A stretch of 21,764 nt of DNA from Acanthamoeba lenticulata (taxonomy: Eukaryota > Discosea > Longamoebia > Acanthamoebidae): assembly GCA_002179805.1 (NCBI GenBank), contig NAVB01001287.1, positions 1 to 21,764 on the forward strand, read 5' to 3'. The position numbers were made by a program, and so were the translations under genes. A model generated the notes under the pieces. It was not told the origin of the DNA. It worked only from the letters and a program-made list of their open reading frames with translations, and searched no databases. Of the stretch, positions 1 to 10,844 are shown one piece after another (the stretch's first letter is position 1; each line of letters opens with the position of its first letter).

Positions 1-1174
<1,174 letters not shown>

Positions 1175-2708
1175 TCATGAGGAGGGGAGCTGGTAGAGGG
1201 TGATGTTGCCCGAGTCCTTGGCGTATTTGTCCTTCTCCGCCTCGGCAAAGGCCAACCAGTGGTTGTGCGGGTGCCACGCCATGGTGTTGATGGCCGCGTT
1301 GCACTTGATCTGCGACACCAGCTCGCCCGTCTCTACTAGCGCCTGTGCGCATCCGGTGAAGGGTTAGTTCATGTGTGTGCACCACATGACCACCACCATT
1401 TTGCAACGCACCACATCAATGCTGAGGTCCTCGGACGCGGAGGCGATCATTTTGCTGTCGTGCGTGAAGCTCACCGTACGGATGGGGAACTGCAAGCGAC
1501 CAAATGTTCGCACGCAGGCCAAGTCGTTGACGTCCCACAAGCTCACCAGTGCGTCAGCGCTGCCCACCGCAAAGTATCTGCATTCCACCACATAAGAAGT
1601 ACGTGAGGAATCGTGCGGGTGATGGTTTCGAGGGGAAAGGAAGGAGCGCACTCGCCCGATGGTGAAAACTTGACGCAGTAGCAGTTGGCTGTGTGAGCGT
1701 GCAGCGTGCAGGTCCGTTCCAGCGAGGGCCACGCCATGACCTCCACGCCACCGCGACCGGTCGTGAGGAAGAGGAACTTGAGGTCCTTGCTCCACGCGAT
1801 CTCGTTCACCTGGTGAGTGCGCTCTCGTGTAAGAAGACTGGGCCAGCAGCCGTGGTTACGACGAACAATGGCGAGGTGGCTAAGAAGGAACGTACCTCGA
1901 AGCCAAACTTGAGCGTCTTGTAGACTTCGTACTTGCTCGTGTCGATGATCGTGAGGTGGTCCAGCTGTGGTGCGCGACAGGAGACAACACATACGTGTCA
2001 GAGGCACTCGCCTGGCTTTTTTCAGACCTTTTGCGTACCTTGTTACCCACAGCGATGTGTCCGCCATCTGGGCTCCACGCGATGTTGATGTTGGCGCCAC
2101 TGGTCTTAAGCGTGTGCGACGATTTGCCACCTGCGTGGCGTAGAGCCAACAACAACAACAAAAAAAGATGTCATGAATCTCCACCTTTTGCGTTGAGAGC
2201 CACATCAAGAGGGCAAGAGTAGTACTGCGTGTATCCCACACGCGTACGGTCTTGTCGGCCGACGCTGTGGCGAGGGCCTCGGGGTCGTTCGGGTTCCAGC
2301 AGAGCTGGTGTACGCTATTGGTGTGCCCCTTGAGAATCATGTGCTCGCCTCCCTTTCGGAGCATGAGGGCAACCTTGTGAGCACAAAGTGCAAGGACTGC
2401 AGTGGGGTGGGGACGAGGGCAAGACGCACAGGAGCAGACATGGTCCAAACGCGGGCCGTTTGATCTACCGACCCAGAGGCCAGCTTGCGCCCCGTGCTGT
2501 TCCAAGCCACTGAATGAACCTTGATTTTTGCAAAGTTGAGGCTACATACAATTTGCCACTGAATCGTTTTAGCGTGAGGTACCTCTTTTTGATGGCCGAC
2601 AAGCTCTCGTGTCGTGGCTTTGGCGAAGCATGCCCGGATGTGCTCTACATAATTGGCAGCTGGGCCAGTGGCCGCCGGCGTGGATGGTGAAGGCACGCCA
2701 AAATTCAT
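1175..2708 (-). CDS. THO complex subunit 3-like WD40 protein (THOC3/TEX1 type)
   Basis: WD40 beta-propeller subunit of the nuclear THO/TREX complex, which couples transcription to mRNA packaging and export. Eight exons: 2708-2583, 2519-2430, 2373-2226, 2130-2039, 1964-1896, 1809-1652, 1577-1412 and 1342-1175. They join to 338 codons, close to the family's usual 350. Repeat signatures in order are KVHSVAWN, ASGSVDQTARVW, GHTNSV with ATASADKTVRVWD, NINIAWSPDG with IAVGNK, FEVNEIAW, HTANCYCVKFSPSG, AVGSADALVSLWDV, SFTHDSKMIASASED and TMAWHPH. Their order and wording follow THOC3 rather than a generic WD40 protein. The start at 2708 (MNFGVPSP) is preferred. An in-frame ATG lies upstream at 2765, but it would add a lysine-rich stretch and leave only 29 bases to the next gene. 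The stop is TGA at 1177-1175. Confidence 0.9.
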
Positions 2709-2794
2709 CTTCTGATCAGCAAGCGTCAATCTTTTTTCTTTTTTTCTTTTTCCTTCACTTTTCACACAACGAGGGGGAAGGACGAGAGGACGGT

Positions 2795-4637
2795 TTACAT
2801 GGCCTTGGCGCTGTCCTTGAAGGCCTGGTCGAGCACCTCGAGGGAAAAGTCAATGTCCTGCTTGGTGATGCACATGGGAGGCTTGATGCGGAACACGTTG
2901 CCGTAGAGGCCGCCCTTGCCGATGAGGAGGCCCATGTCCTTGGTGCGCTCAAAGATGTCCGCCGTCTCGGCCGTGGCGGGCTCCTTGGTGGTCGGGTCCT
3001 TGACCAGCTCCACGCCCAGCATGAGGCCCTTGCCGCGCACCTCGCCGATGATCGGGTACCGCCTCTGGAGCTCCTTGAGGCCGCGCATGAAGTAGGCGCC
3101 GTGCGAGATGGCCTTGTGCTGGATGCCCTCCTCGTCGATGACCTTGAGCACAGCCCGACCCATGGCGCACGACACCGGGTTGCCGCCGTAGGTGTTAAAG
3201 TGCACTCGCTGCTTGAGCGTCTCAGCGATCTCAGGCGTCGTCGCCACCGCCGCCAGAGGCGCGCCGTTGCCGATGCCCTTGGCCATCGTCACTGCACGTG
3301 CGGCCACGGGGTGAAGTGAGCGAGTGGTTTCATGACCAAGTGTGGTTTGTTAATAGGTATGACTGGTGTCGCACCGATATCGGGAATGACGTTCTGCGTC
3401 TGGAAGCCCCAGTAGTGCGAACCCAGGCGAGCAAAGCCCGTCTACGTCGCGAACAATCGATGTGATGGTGGCGGTTAGCGCACAGATCAACACAATCACT
3501 GGGGTGCAGCGAAGAGGCACGAGGCTGCGAGCTTCTTGCAAAAAGAACCGCACCTGAACCTCGTCGGCGATGCACACACCGCCAGCGTTGCGCACGTGCT
3601 TGTACACCTCCTTGAGGTAGCCATCAGGCAGCACCACGGTGCCGCCCACGCCCTGGATGGTCTCCGAGATCCACCCAGCAATGCGGCCTGTACGTTGAAT
3701 CTCAGCAAGGCCGCACCGCCATCAAAAGGGCGTAAGGACGTACCAGAAGTGGAGGATTGAATGACATCGGCCACATCGTTGGCATACTTATGAGCGACGT
3801 TGGGCTCGTCGGGGCCGTAGGGGCCGCGGAAGGTGTTGGGGCAGAGAGCGTGGTGGATGCCGAAGCCCTGGGCCTGGTTGTACTTCCACGTGTGGAGGGC
3901 GGTGAGGCCCATCGTGTTCATGCTCATGCCGTGGTAGCCGTTTCGGAGGGCTACGAAGTCAAAGTTGTTGGTGTAGGCACGCGCCATGAGCATGGCCAGG
4001 TCGTTGGCCTCCGAGCCCGAGTTGACAAAGTAGACGACGCTGAGCTGGGTCGGCAGGCGCTCGGCGAGCTCCTTGGCGAATAGGGCCACCTCCGGGTTGT
4101 AGTAGATGGTGGTCGAGTGCTGCAGCTTCTTGAGCTGGGCGACGCCGGCCTCGGTCACTCGCGGGTGGCAGTGGCCCACGCTCACGGTGACAATGCCGCC
4201 GAAAAGGTCGAGGTAGCGCCGGCCCTTCTCGTCCCACATGTACTGCATCTTGCCCTCGACGACCATGATGGGCTTCTTGTAGAAGGCAAAGATGGCCGAC
4301 GGCATATGCTGCGCACGTAGTGCCTTCACTTCTTCGAAGCTCGGGCCCGTGTAAGGCATGGGCTTAAAATCAGTGGGCGGCAGCTCCAGCCGATTCGCCT
4401 TGGTGCTCAGTGCACGGCTCGCCACATTCAATCCAGTCGCACTACCATTATGAATTGAACAAAAAAAAACCAATCGATTAGCCAATGCAATGCGCTCCGC
4501 CGGCACAATGAAGCCAAGTAAATAATATTAACGTCAACATTTAATTCGTTCAAGTAACAGCAAACAAGAGAGTACCCAAGCTGGCTCGCGTTGGGAGTCA
4601 CTCGAAGGGGCAAACCGCGGCGAAGGGAAGAGCGCAT
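2795..4637 (-). CDS. Mitochondrial class III aminotransferase, AGXT2 type (alanine-glyoxylate aminotransferase 2)
   Basis: PLP-dependent aminotransferase. AGXT2 relatives move the amino group of alanine or of beta-amino acids such as 3-aminoisobutyrate to glyoxylate or pyruvate in mitochondria. Five exons: 4637-4576, 4441-3744, 3687-3554, 3441-3375 and 3291-2795, giving 485 codons. The N-terminus ([13 protein letters not shown], then ASRALSTK) is rich in Arg and Ser with no acidic residue, as in a mitochondrial presequence. Motifs include the cofactor-phosphate site VNSGSEAND, the [10 protein letters not shown] segment, the aspartate motif IADEVQTGFAR, and the Schiff-base lysine in TMAKGIGNG (about Lys325). 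[17 protein letters not shown] and [12 protein letters not shown] also match this subgroup. The exact substrate cannot be read from sequence; ornithine or GABA aminotransferases are less likely. The spacer to the next upstream gene is only about 90 bases. Confidence 0.9.
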
Positions 4638-4726
4638 TTTGGCTGTTGATCACGCGTGACGCTTTCAAGAACTAAGAAAAGCAAAAAATGGTCGCATAAA
4701 GGCCCTTTCATTTCCGCCAGCCCGCT

Positions 4727-6026
4727 TCACAGCTTGCTGATACTCTCTTCGGACGAGTCATCTTTCTGTTTGGGTTGTCCGTGCCGCTGGTGCCGCTGGC
4801 GTTCATGCACTTCAGGCTCTGCTGGCTGCTGCTGCTGCTGCTGCCGCTCGTCGGCCAGCCGAGCCTGCAGCCACGCCATGCAGATATCGGCGAGGACGTC
4901 CTCGTCGTCGAACCAGAAGTGGTCCATTCCGTGCACGACGGCTGTCGTTTGCAGTCGGGTCTTGAAGTACTCGATCGTGTAGTGCTGGTGTGCCCGAGAG
5001 ACGTTCTTCTTTCGCTTTGTGAAGTCCTCCTCCTCTGCCAAACCCAGCAAGGACAATGCTTTCACACTGTGTGCCCGATCAGACAGCCGCTCCAAGTTTT
5101 GGTTTTGCGTAGCCACAGAGTATCATGAGGTCAACAGGCGTACCTCTGCTTGAACTTGGAGACGGACGTGAAGTTATCCTCGGTGCCGGTCACCCAGAGG
5201 CAGGGCTTTTGCGTCTTGGCCATGTTGAGGAGATGACCCAGCAATATCCAAGTCAACACCCCAAACGGATACGATACCGCCACGAAGCCCTATCGATGAT
5301 GACCGCAGATGGCGACGAATCAGCACAACACGCGCATCATACATCGACCGCTCACCAGATGCCGATGCGCACCTTGATTATATCCACATCATTTACAACA
5401 GAGCAGCCGATGGCCGAGCCATAGGAGTACCCGACTAGGTACACGGCCTCCACGCCACACTCGGACTGCAAATATCTACACACGGCCACCACGTCCTCCC
5501 TCTCCCCGCTCCCTGTTGGCGTATTCGTAAGTGCTTTGGTCTAGGGCAGTTGCTGCATGAGACAGCATGCGAGTAGGAAGGCGCACCTCTCCAGGTCTTA
5601 CTGCCAGTGGAGCGACCGGTGCCCCTAAAGTTGAAGCGAACAACGCAGAAGCCCTCTGCTGCGAACCTGTACACGCAATAGGAACCATGAAAACGCGCGC
5701 TTGTGGACAGACCAAGGGGAGGAACAAAGTCTAACAAACCGCTTGAAGAGGGCCACAACCACGTTGTTGTGCATGTTTCCGCCCAACATCGGATGGGGGT
5801 GTGTAATCACGATGCCAACCTTTGCCCGTGGGATCTCGCCACCACGCGCACTCTCGCTCTCAAGGTACCCCTCTGACTCAGCCTCGCTGGAGCTCGAGGC
5901 GGCTGTGTGCCTGGTAGGTGCAGGTCGCGGCCTGGCGAGCGTGGCCTCAAGATGAACCTGATCCGACACATCAATTGTGATAGGCCGTTTCACCACAGGC
6001 TCCTGCTCAAGACCTTCCCAGTCCAT
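4727..6026 (-). CDS. Alpha/beta hydrolase (COG2945-like) with a glutamine-rich C-terminal tail
   Basis: Serine hydrolase of unknown substrate. Five exons: 6026-5740, 5666-5587, 5512-5373, 5289-5144 and 5066-4727, giving 330 codons. Family features in order are THPHPMLGGNMHNNVV near residue 80, RFNFRGTGRSTGS (oxyanion/strand region) and the nucleophile elbow VGYSYGSA with Ser152. The triad is completed by Asp207 in TGTEDNF and His267 in VHGMDHFWF. The N-terminal 65 residues include a Ser/Glu-rich linker. The tail after about residue 290 has six consecutive Gln and charged residues and is probably disordered. The last intron (5143-5067) was placed by phase: reading through meets a stop, while GTACGC to CACACAG restores the frame. 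Members of this group are usually uncharacterised esterases or peptidases. It lacks the HGGxW motif of arylformamidases. Confidence 0.78.
4824..4846 (-). repeat. CAG/CTG trinucleotide tract
   Basis: CTG repeats on the plus strand read as six consecutive CAG codons on the minus strand, giving the polyglutamine stretch in the hydrolase tail. Such tracts commonly vary in length between strains. Confidence 0.85.
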
Positions 6027-6144
6027 CCCTGCACGCTCTTTCGGAAAGATTTGATGAGAGGCAGGAGGAGCTGCGGAAAGACCTTATTTTCTTTTCTGTT
6101 TTTCTCGGAGCCATGACAGAGAAAATTGCCGACAACAGTGCGGC

Positions 6145-7926
6145 TCAGGCCTTGCACTCGTCGATGGCCTGGGCGAGCAGAGAGACGAAGCGTTGCACAT
6201 CGGAGAACGAGTTGTAGAGTGGCGCCGGTGCGATTCGAATGACGTCGGGCTTCCTCACGTCTACGATAACGCCCTTCTGAGCGAGCTTCTCGAAGACGCG
6301 GTCCACAGGCACGGAGAACTTGACCGAGAGCTGGCAGCCTCGCTGCGCCACGTCCTGCACAAGCGGTCACGATGCGCTGGAATTGAAATAATCATAAACG
6401 TTGGCGGGATGTACCTTTGGAGTAAAGATGTTAATGTCCTGTGCGAGCTTGGCCAGGAGGAGCGTCTCCAGGTAGGCCGTCAACAGGACAGACTTGGCGC
6501 GTAGCTTCTCCATGCCACCAGCCTCCTCGAAGATCTCGAGGCTGGCAAAGAGCGCAGCGCACTGCAGCACCGGCGGGTTCGACAGGCGGAATCCGAACGC
6601 ACCCGGCTATACACGAGTAGCAAGTTAATCGACGAATCAGTCAGTGAGTCCGTGTTCACGTGCGGCGAAGCTGCGTACCTCCGGATCAAACGGCTGGTTC
6701 ATGTCGAACCGGCTCTTGATGGTGTGCCCCCACCATCCGCCGAACCGGTGCAGGTCTTTGCGGTGCGCGTGCTTCTCGTGCACAAACACCCCGGCGATGC
6801 CACCGGGCCTGAACAAGACACACGAGCACACAACGTCAACGCGCTGAAGTTGGGAATGGGTAGGGGAGTGGAGGAGGGGGCGTGCGGCTGGCGCGTACCC
6901 TGAGTTCAAGTACTTGTAGCTGCACCAGCAGGCCCAGTCGACGCCCCAGTCGTGTAGCTTGAGGACGACATTACCCACAGCATGTGCGAGGTCCCAGCCC
7001 ACGATGCAGCCCTTGGCGTGGCCCGCTGCGGTGATCTTCTCGATCTCGAAGAACTGGCCCGTGTAGTACTGGACGCCGCTGAGGAGTACCAGGGCGATGC
7101 TGTCGCCCTCCCGCTCGATGGTGGCGAGGATGTCCTCTGTGCGGAGCGTGGTCTCTCCCTCGCGCGGATAGAGCTGGATGAGGGACGTGCTCGGATCGAA
7201 GCCGTGGAACTTGATCTGCGTCTCCACAGCGTACTGCAATGTATTGGGCAGACAGGGACACATGAGCACACAAGACAGCCAGTTGAGTTGCCTCAGGCGC
7301 CAAGATAAGGGACTTACCCAGTCGGACGGGAAGGAGCGGCCTTCGATCAGGATCTTGTGGCGCTGGGGCGTGGGACGGTAGAAAGGCACCATCATGAGGT
7401 GGAGATTGACCGTAAGGCCGTTCATGATGGCCACTTCCAGTGGCAGCGCGCCCACCAGCTTTGCCGCTCGCGCGTGCACATTCTCGTCGGTGGTCAGCCA
7501 CGGCTCCACCTTCTTGTCGCCGGCGCCCGCGAGCGGAGAGTGGAGGAAGTGACCCTCGACGCCACGCTTGTGCCACTCATCGAGCTCGTAGAGCACGTAC
7601 TCGCGCGTGCTAACGGGCTGCAGACCCAGCGAGTTGCCGCAGAAGTAGAGGGCGGGCCCGGAGGCCGGGTCGTCGGCGTGCGCCAGCGGGAAGAGGAAGC
7701 GGGAGCGCATGCCGGCCAGCTCGTCCCTGCGATCTAGTTCCGCAGCCAGAGCGGGGTCGTCAAGCTGGTGGCCAACCTGAGATGCCACGGCTTGCAGCGC
7801 CCCGTGCGGATCAACCTCGACATTCACCTGCGTCTGCTCCTGCCTGACCGCTTCTGTTGACTCGTCCCACGTCTTCGTGAGCAAAATGAAGAAAAATCGA
7901 TCACAAGGATTCTTCAACGCACCCAT
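6145..7926 (-). CDS. KYNU: Kynureninase (L-kynurenine hydrolase)
   Basis: PLP enzyme that cleaves kynurenine to anthranilate plus alanine, or 3-hydroxykynurenine to 3-hydroxyanthranilate plus alanine, in tryptophan degradation. Five exons: 7926-7318, 7233-6899, 6808-6679, 6606-6415 and 6354-6145, giving 491 codons, slightly longer than the usual 420-465 because of the N-terminus. Diagnostic segments are [23 protein letters not shown], the acidic loop [15 protein letters not shown], the cofactor-binding [19 protein letters not shown] with the Schiff-base lysine (about Lys310), and GGWWGH. Near the end, [10 protein letters not shown] and [11 protein letters not shown] also match. The length and sequence of the first 50 residues are less certain, since an upstream intron could hide a different start. 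The gene is divergent from the cysteine-rich gene across about 155 bases. Confidence 0.96.
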
Positions 7927-8081
7927 CGTTGTCCTGCTAGTGTTTGTATTTTTGTTTGGGGTTTTTCATGGGGCTTGGTTAAGAAAAGGCCGAAGAAAAC
8001 AAAAATGAGGAATTAATTTGAGAGAGCAGGTCAGGTGTTGTCTGGTGGCGTGTTTTTGTTTTCTCTTGACGGCGAGAGAAG
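7927..8081. other. Divergent intergenic region, kynureninase / cysteine-rich gene
   Basis: This AT-richer spacer must hold start signals for both flanking genes. I found no clear TATA box, no palindrome and no repeat in it. Confidence 0.4.
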
Positions 8082-8571
8082 ATGAGCACTTATTCAGTTT
8101 CTTCACTCTGGGCGACCGTCGCGGTTGCTTGCATTGTTTTAGTAGTATTCCCACGCTTCACTTTGAGTTCTCAATGCTCGGAATCGTCCGGCGCCGCTTG
8201 CACCGAGCAATTTGAGTCATGCGAGGCGCCCTACCAACTGAACACCAGTACCAACCTCTCCTTTTCCCTCTTGGCTAAGAGTAATGGAGCTGATTCGTGC
8301 TGTCTTTTTGCCAGCCACGAACGGAAGCATTTGTGACTGCTACCCGCCATACAAGAGCTGCTTAATCTCAGCTGGCTGCGCAGATCCGGAAACGAGGGAG
8401 CTTTACTTGTCAGAGTGCGACTCTGCGACGTGCTCTTGTCAATGGAGTGCTGCCGGCGTGCCTCGCCAGAACTGGCTCCAAGTGACTGCTGCAGTCACCA
8501 CCTACCTGGCGTCCTACTTGGCGGTGGTGGACGTTGTTTCTCCTCTCTCCTTCCTTACTTCTCCTTCTTAA
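8082..8571 (+). CDS. Small secreted cysteine-rich protein, unknown family
   Basis: I do not recognise this gene. Two exons, 8082-8247 and 8315-8571, join in frame across a 67-base intron (GTACCA to GCCAG) to give 140 codons. Without the intron the first frame ends soon after. Residues 1-30 look like a signal peptide: a short polar start, a hydrophobic core (ATVAVACIVLVVF), then small residues. After it come ten cysteines, an even number fitting disulfides, in blocks such as ESCEAPYQL, CDCYPPYKSCLISAGC and CDSATCSC. The final 30 residues are fairly hydrophobic (LASYLAVVDVV), which could be a GPI-type tail, but this is weak. It lies directly upstream of the lyase gene on the same strand. The role may be extracellular or cell-surface; no function is claimed. 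Confidence 0.6.
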
Positions 8572-8819
8572 GTTGTACACTTGCTCGACTTCGTCATTTA
8601 GCCTGTTTTGCAGCGCCAGCCGGCCTGTTTCGAGCGTCGCTGCCAACTCACCCGCAGCCGGAGCGGAGATGGCAAAAAAATTGCCTTTTTTACTGTTCAG
8701 GAGCTTGTTCGGTCTGCCAAAAAAAAAAAAAAAACACCGTCGCAGTTTTTTGGCCTTCTTCTCCTTTGTTGTTCTGTCGTGCGCCAACAGCAGCCGGCTC
8801 TCGAGAGAGAGGGGCCATC
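8572..8819. other. Spacer between the cysteine-rich gene and the lyase
   Basis: This 248-base spacer is T-rich and pyrimidine-rich at its left end and contains an unbroken run of 16 A at 8719-8734. The frame of the downstream lyase stays open back into the preceding gene, but the implied sequence is low in family resemblance and crosses the A tract as a lysine run. I therefore treat it as untranslated leader and promoter. Confidence 0.5.
8719..8734 (+). repeat. Poly(A) tract, 16 bases
   Basis: An uninterrupted run of 16 A, about 85 bases upstream of the lyase start. It could be a promoter dA:dT element, or part of the 3' end of the upstream gene. Confidence 0.9.
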
Positions 8820-10733
8820 ATGTGGGCCGGGCTGGTGCTCTTGGTCATCACGCTCCTCGCAGCACCGGCCTTGCTGGCTCTTTTCACAATGCAATTCTAC
8901 TCGGTACCTATGCCTGCGCCTGCCCTCCCAGAGAGGCTCCACGACCGTGCACTGGTGGCGGTCTACACGTCAGAAGGAGTGTTCCTAAGCTGGCGCCTGC
9001 TGCCTGAAGACCGTCCCTCCATCTCGTTCCACTTGCGCCGTGACTCGCACCTCGTGGCAGCCACCGCCCAAACCAATTACCTCGACCGGGAGGGAACTAG
9101 CAACTCCACATACACCGTTTCAGCGGTTGTTCGTGGGCATGAGCTGCCAGCCTCGCTCGCGGTATCAGTGTTAACTGAGGGCTTTTTGACTCTCCCGCTG
9201 CAAAAGCCGCCGGCCGGTGAGAGCCCCAACGGAGAAGTCTACACCTACCAGGCCGACGACGCGAGCCTTGGCGACCTAGATGGCGATGGGGTCTACGAGA
9301 TCGTGGTCAAGTGGGAGCCAACCAACAGGAAAGATAATTCCGAGGACGGCTTCACGGGTCTCACCTACCTGGATGGCTACCGCCTGAACGGCACTCTTCT
9401 GTGGCGCATCAGCCTGGGCGTCAACGTACGCGCGGGACCACACTACACACAATTCATGGTGTTCGATTTGGACGGCGACAACCGCGCAGAGGTGGCTCTC
9501 CGGACCGCCGATGGCACGATTGACGGCCTCGGCCAGGTCATTGGCGACCCGACCGCCGACCATCGAGAGCAGGGCCGGATCTTGAAGGGACCAGAGTACG
9601 GTCCACCTCCTTCATCTGCCTCACCGGCGCAAGTGCTTTTGACCAAATGTCTCGGGCGGGTGGGGTGTAGGTTCCTGACCATCTTTTCGGGCCTGACTGG
9701 AGAGGCTTTGGTCACTGTGGATTTTTTGCCTCGGCGCGGTGAAGTGACTGAGTGGGGCGACACGTACGGGAATCGAGTGGATCGATTTCTAGCAGCCATC
9801 GCCTACCTCGACGGCCAACGCCCGAGCCTCATCACTGCTCGCGGCTACTACACCAAGGCTCTTGTCGTGGCGTGGGACTTTCGCGACGGGCAGCTCGTCC
9901 GTCGCTGGGAGTTCAACTCGCGCGCTTACAGCGGCTGCGAAAAACAGGGCAACCACAACCTCAACGTGGCCGACGTAGACATGGACGGCAAGGACGAGAT
10001 CGTGTACGGGGCGATGGTCATCGATGACGACGGGAGGTCTCTCTACTGCACGGGCTGGGGACACGGTGACTCGCTTCACACAGCCAAGCTGGACCCGTCC
10101 CTGCCGGGTCTTCAAACGTGCCAGGACCACGAGCATAGCAACATCTCGTTTACGTGCCGCGACGCGGGCACGGGCAGGCTTTTGTGGTCTCTCGCCTCGG
10201 TTGATGACTCCGGGAGGAGCATGGTGGCCGACGTTGACCCGCGCTATCCCGGCCAGGAGGTGTGGGTGCGCTACATCCCGGGTCTCTACACCGCCTACGG
10301 GCGTAAGATCACTGAGAACGCACCCGCGACCTACACCTTCAGCATCTGGTGGGACGGCGACCTGCTACGCGAGCAGCTCAACAGCACAAGCATCTACAAG
10401 TGGGACTACGAGCGCGAGCAGGACGTGCTCCTCCTGACGGCCGCCGAGTGCGCCACCAACACCCAGAAGGCCACGCCGAGCCTGCAGGCCGACTTCCTGG
10501 GCGACTGGCGCGAGGAGGTCGTCTGGCGTAACCGGGACAGCACGGCCTTCCACATCTACACGACGACCCACCCGACCGCGCACCGCCTCCCGACCCTCAT
10601 GAGCGACCACAACTACCGCCTCGCCATCGCCTGGCAGAACGTCGGCTACAACCAGGTGCCTCACCTGAGCTACTTCCTGGGCCACAACATGCAGCCGCTC
10701 ACCAGGCCTGGTACAAAGCTTTCGGAGCGATGA
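8820..10733 (+). CDS. Polysaccharide lyase family 11, rhamnogalacturonan lyase-like
   Basis: Predicted extracellular or membrane-tethered lyase that cuts the rhamnogalacturonan I backbone of plant pectin by beta-elimination. The start at 8820 gives a hydrophobic stretch (LVLLVITLLAAPALLALF) at residues 4-21 that serves as signal peptide or anchor. A beta-sandwich-like domain follows (TSEGVFLSWRLLPED), then the beta-propeller with calcium-type loops LGDLDGDGVYEIV, FDLDGDNRAEV and ADVDMDGKDEIVYG. Family segments KWEPTNRKDNS, LGVNVRAGPHYTQFMV, WGDTYGNRVDRFLA, ARGYYTKALV and QGNHNLNVADVD are all present. Bases 9596-9670 (75 bases, GTACGG to GTGTAG, no stop, multiple of three) interrupt KGPE-FLTIFSG and are probably an intron. 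That gives about 612 residues, against 637 if retained. The family is mostly bacterial, with B. subtilis YesW/YesX as known examples. Confidence 0.9.
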   Translation: MWAGLVLLVITLLAAPALLALFTMQFYSVPMPAPALPERLHDRALVAVYTSEGVFLSWRLLPEDRPSISFHLRRDSHLVAATAQTNYLDREGTSNSTYTVSAVVRGHELPASLAVSVLTEGFLTLPLQKPPAGESPNGEVYTYQADDASLGDLDGDGVYEIVVKWEPTNRKDNSEDGFTGLTYLDGYRLNGTLLWRISLGVNVRAGPHYTQFMVFDLDGDNRAEVALRTADGTIDGLGQVIGDPTADHREQGRILKGPEYGPPPSSASPAQVLLTKCLGRVGCRFLTIFSGLTGEALVTVDFLPRRGEVTEWGDTYGNRVDRFLAAIAYLDGQRPSLITARGYYTKALVVAWDFRDGQLVRRWEFNSRAYSGCEKQGNHNLNVADVDMDGKDEIVYGAMVIDDDGRSLYCTGWGHGDSLHTAKLDPSLPGLQTCQDHEHSNISFTCRDAGTGRLLWSLASVDDSGRSMVADVDPRYPGQEVWVRYIPGLYTAYGRKITENAPATYTFSIWWDGDLLREQLNSTSIYKWDYEREQDVLLLTAAECATNTQKATPSLQADFLGDWREEVVWRNRDSTAFHIYTTTHPTAHRLPTLMSDHNYRLAIAWQNVGYNQVPHLSYFLGHNMQPLTRPGTKLSER

Positions 10734-10844
10734 CACATGAGAGAAAGAAGAAGGAGAAGAGTGTAAAGAGACACAGAGAGAGAGAGAGAGAGGTGGGTGT
10801 TATCCAGCTTCTTCTTGCCACTTGTGGGGAAAGAAAAGTGGGAC
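10734..10844. repeat. Convergent 3' spacer with an (AG)9 tract
   Basis: This 111-base purine-rich spacer lies between the stops of the lyase and the aldehyde dehydrogenase. It contains a pure AG dinucleotide repeat at 10775-10792, a likely length-variable microsatellite. I saw no hairpin or AATAAA signal. Confidence 0.8.

Noticed and set aside
2709..2765. THOC3-like start at ATG 2765
   Set aside because: It adds 19 lysine-rich residues encoded by a purine tract in the intergenic spacer. MNFGVPSP at 2708 leaves a more credible leader.
4727..6026. Alpha/beta hydrolase as kynurenine formamidase (AFMID)
   Set aside because: Context near kynureninase is tempting, but the HGGxW oxyanion motif is missing and the HPHPMLGGNM and NFRGTGRS segments point to the COG2945-like group instead.
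8415..8819. N-terminal extension of the lyase frame to 8415
   Set aside because: It overlaps the cysteine-rich gene's second exon, crosses the poly(A) tract as a lysine run and shows no resemblance to PL11 N-termini. The hydrophobic leader starting at 8820 is a natural protein start.
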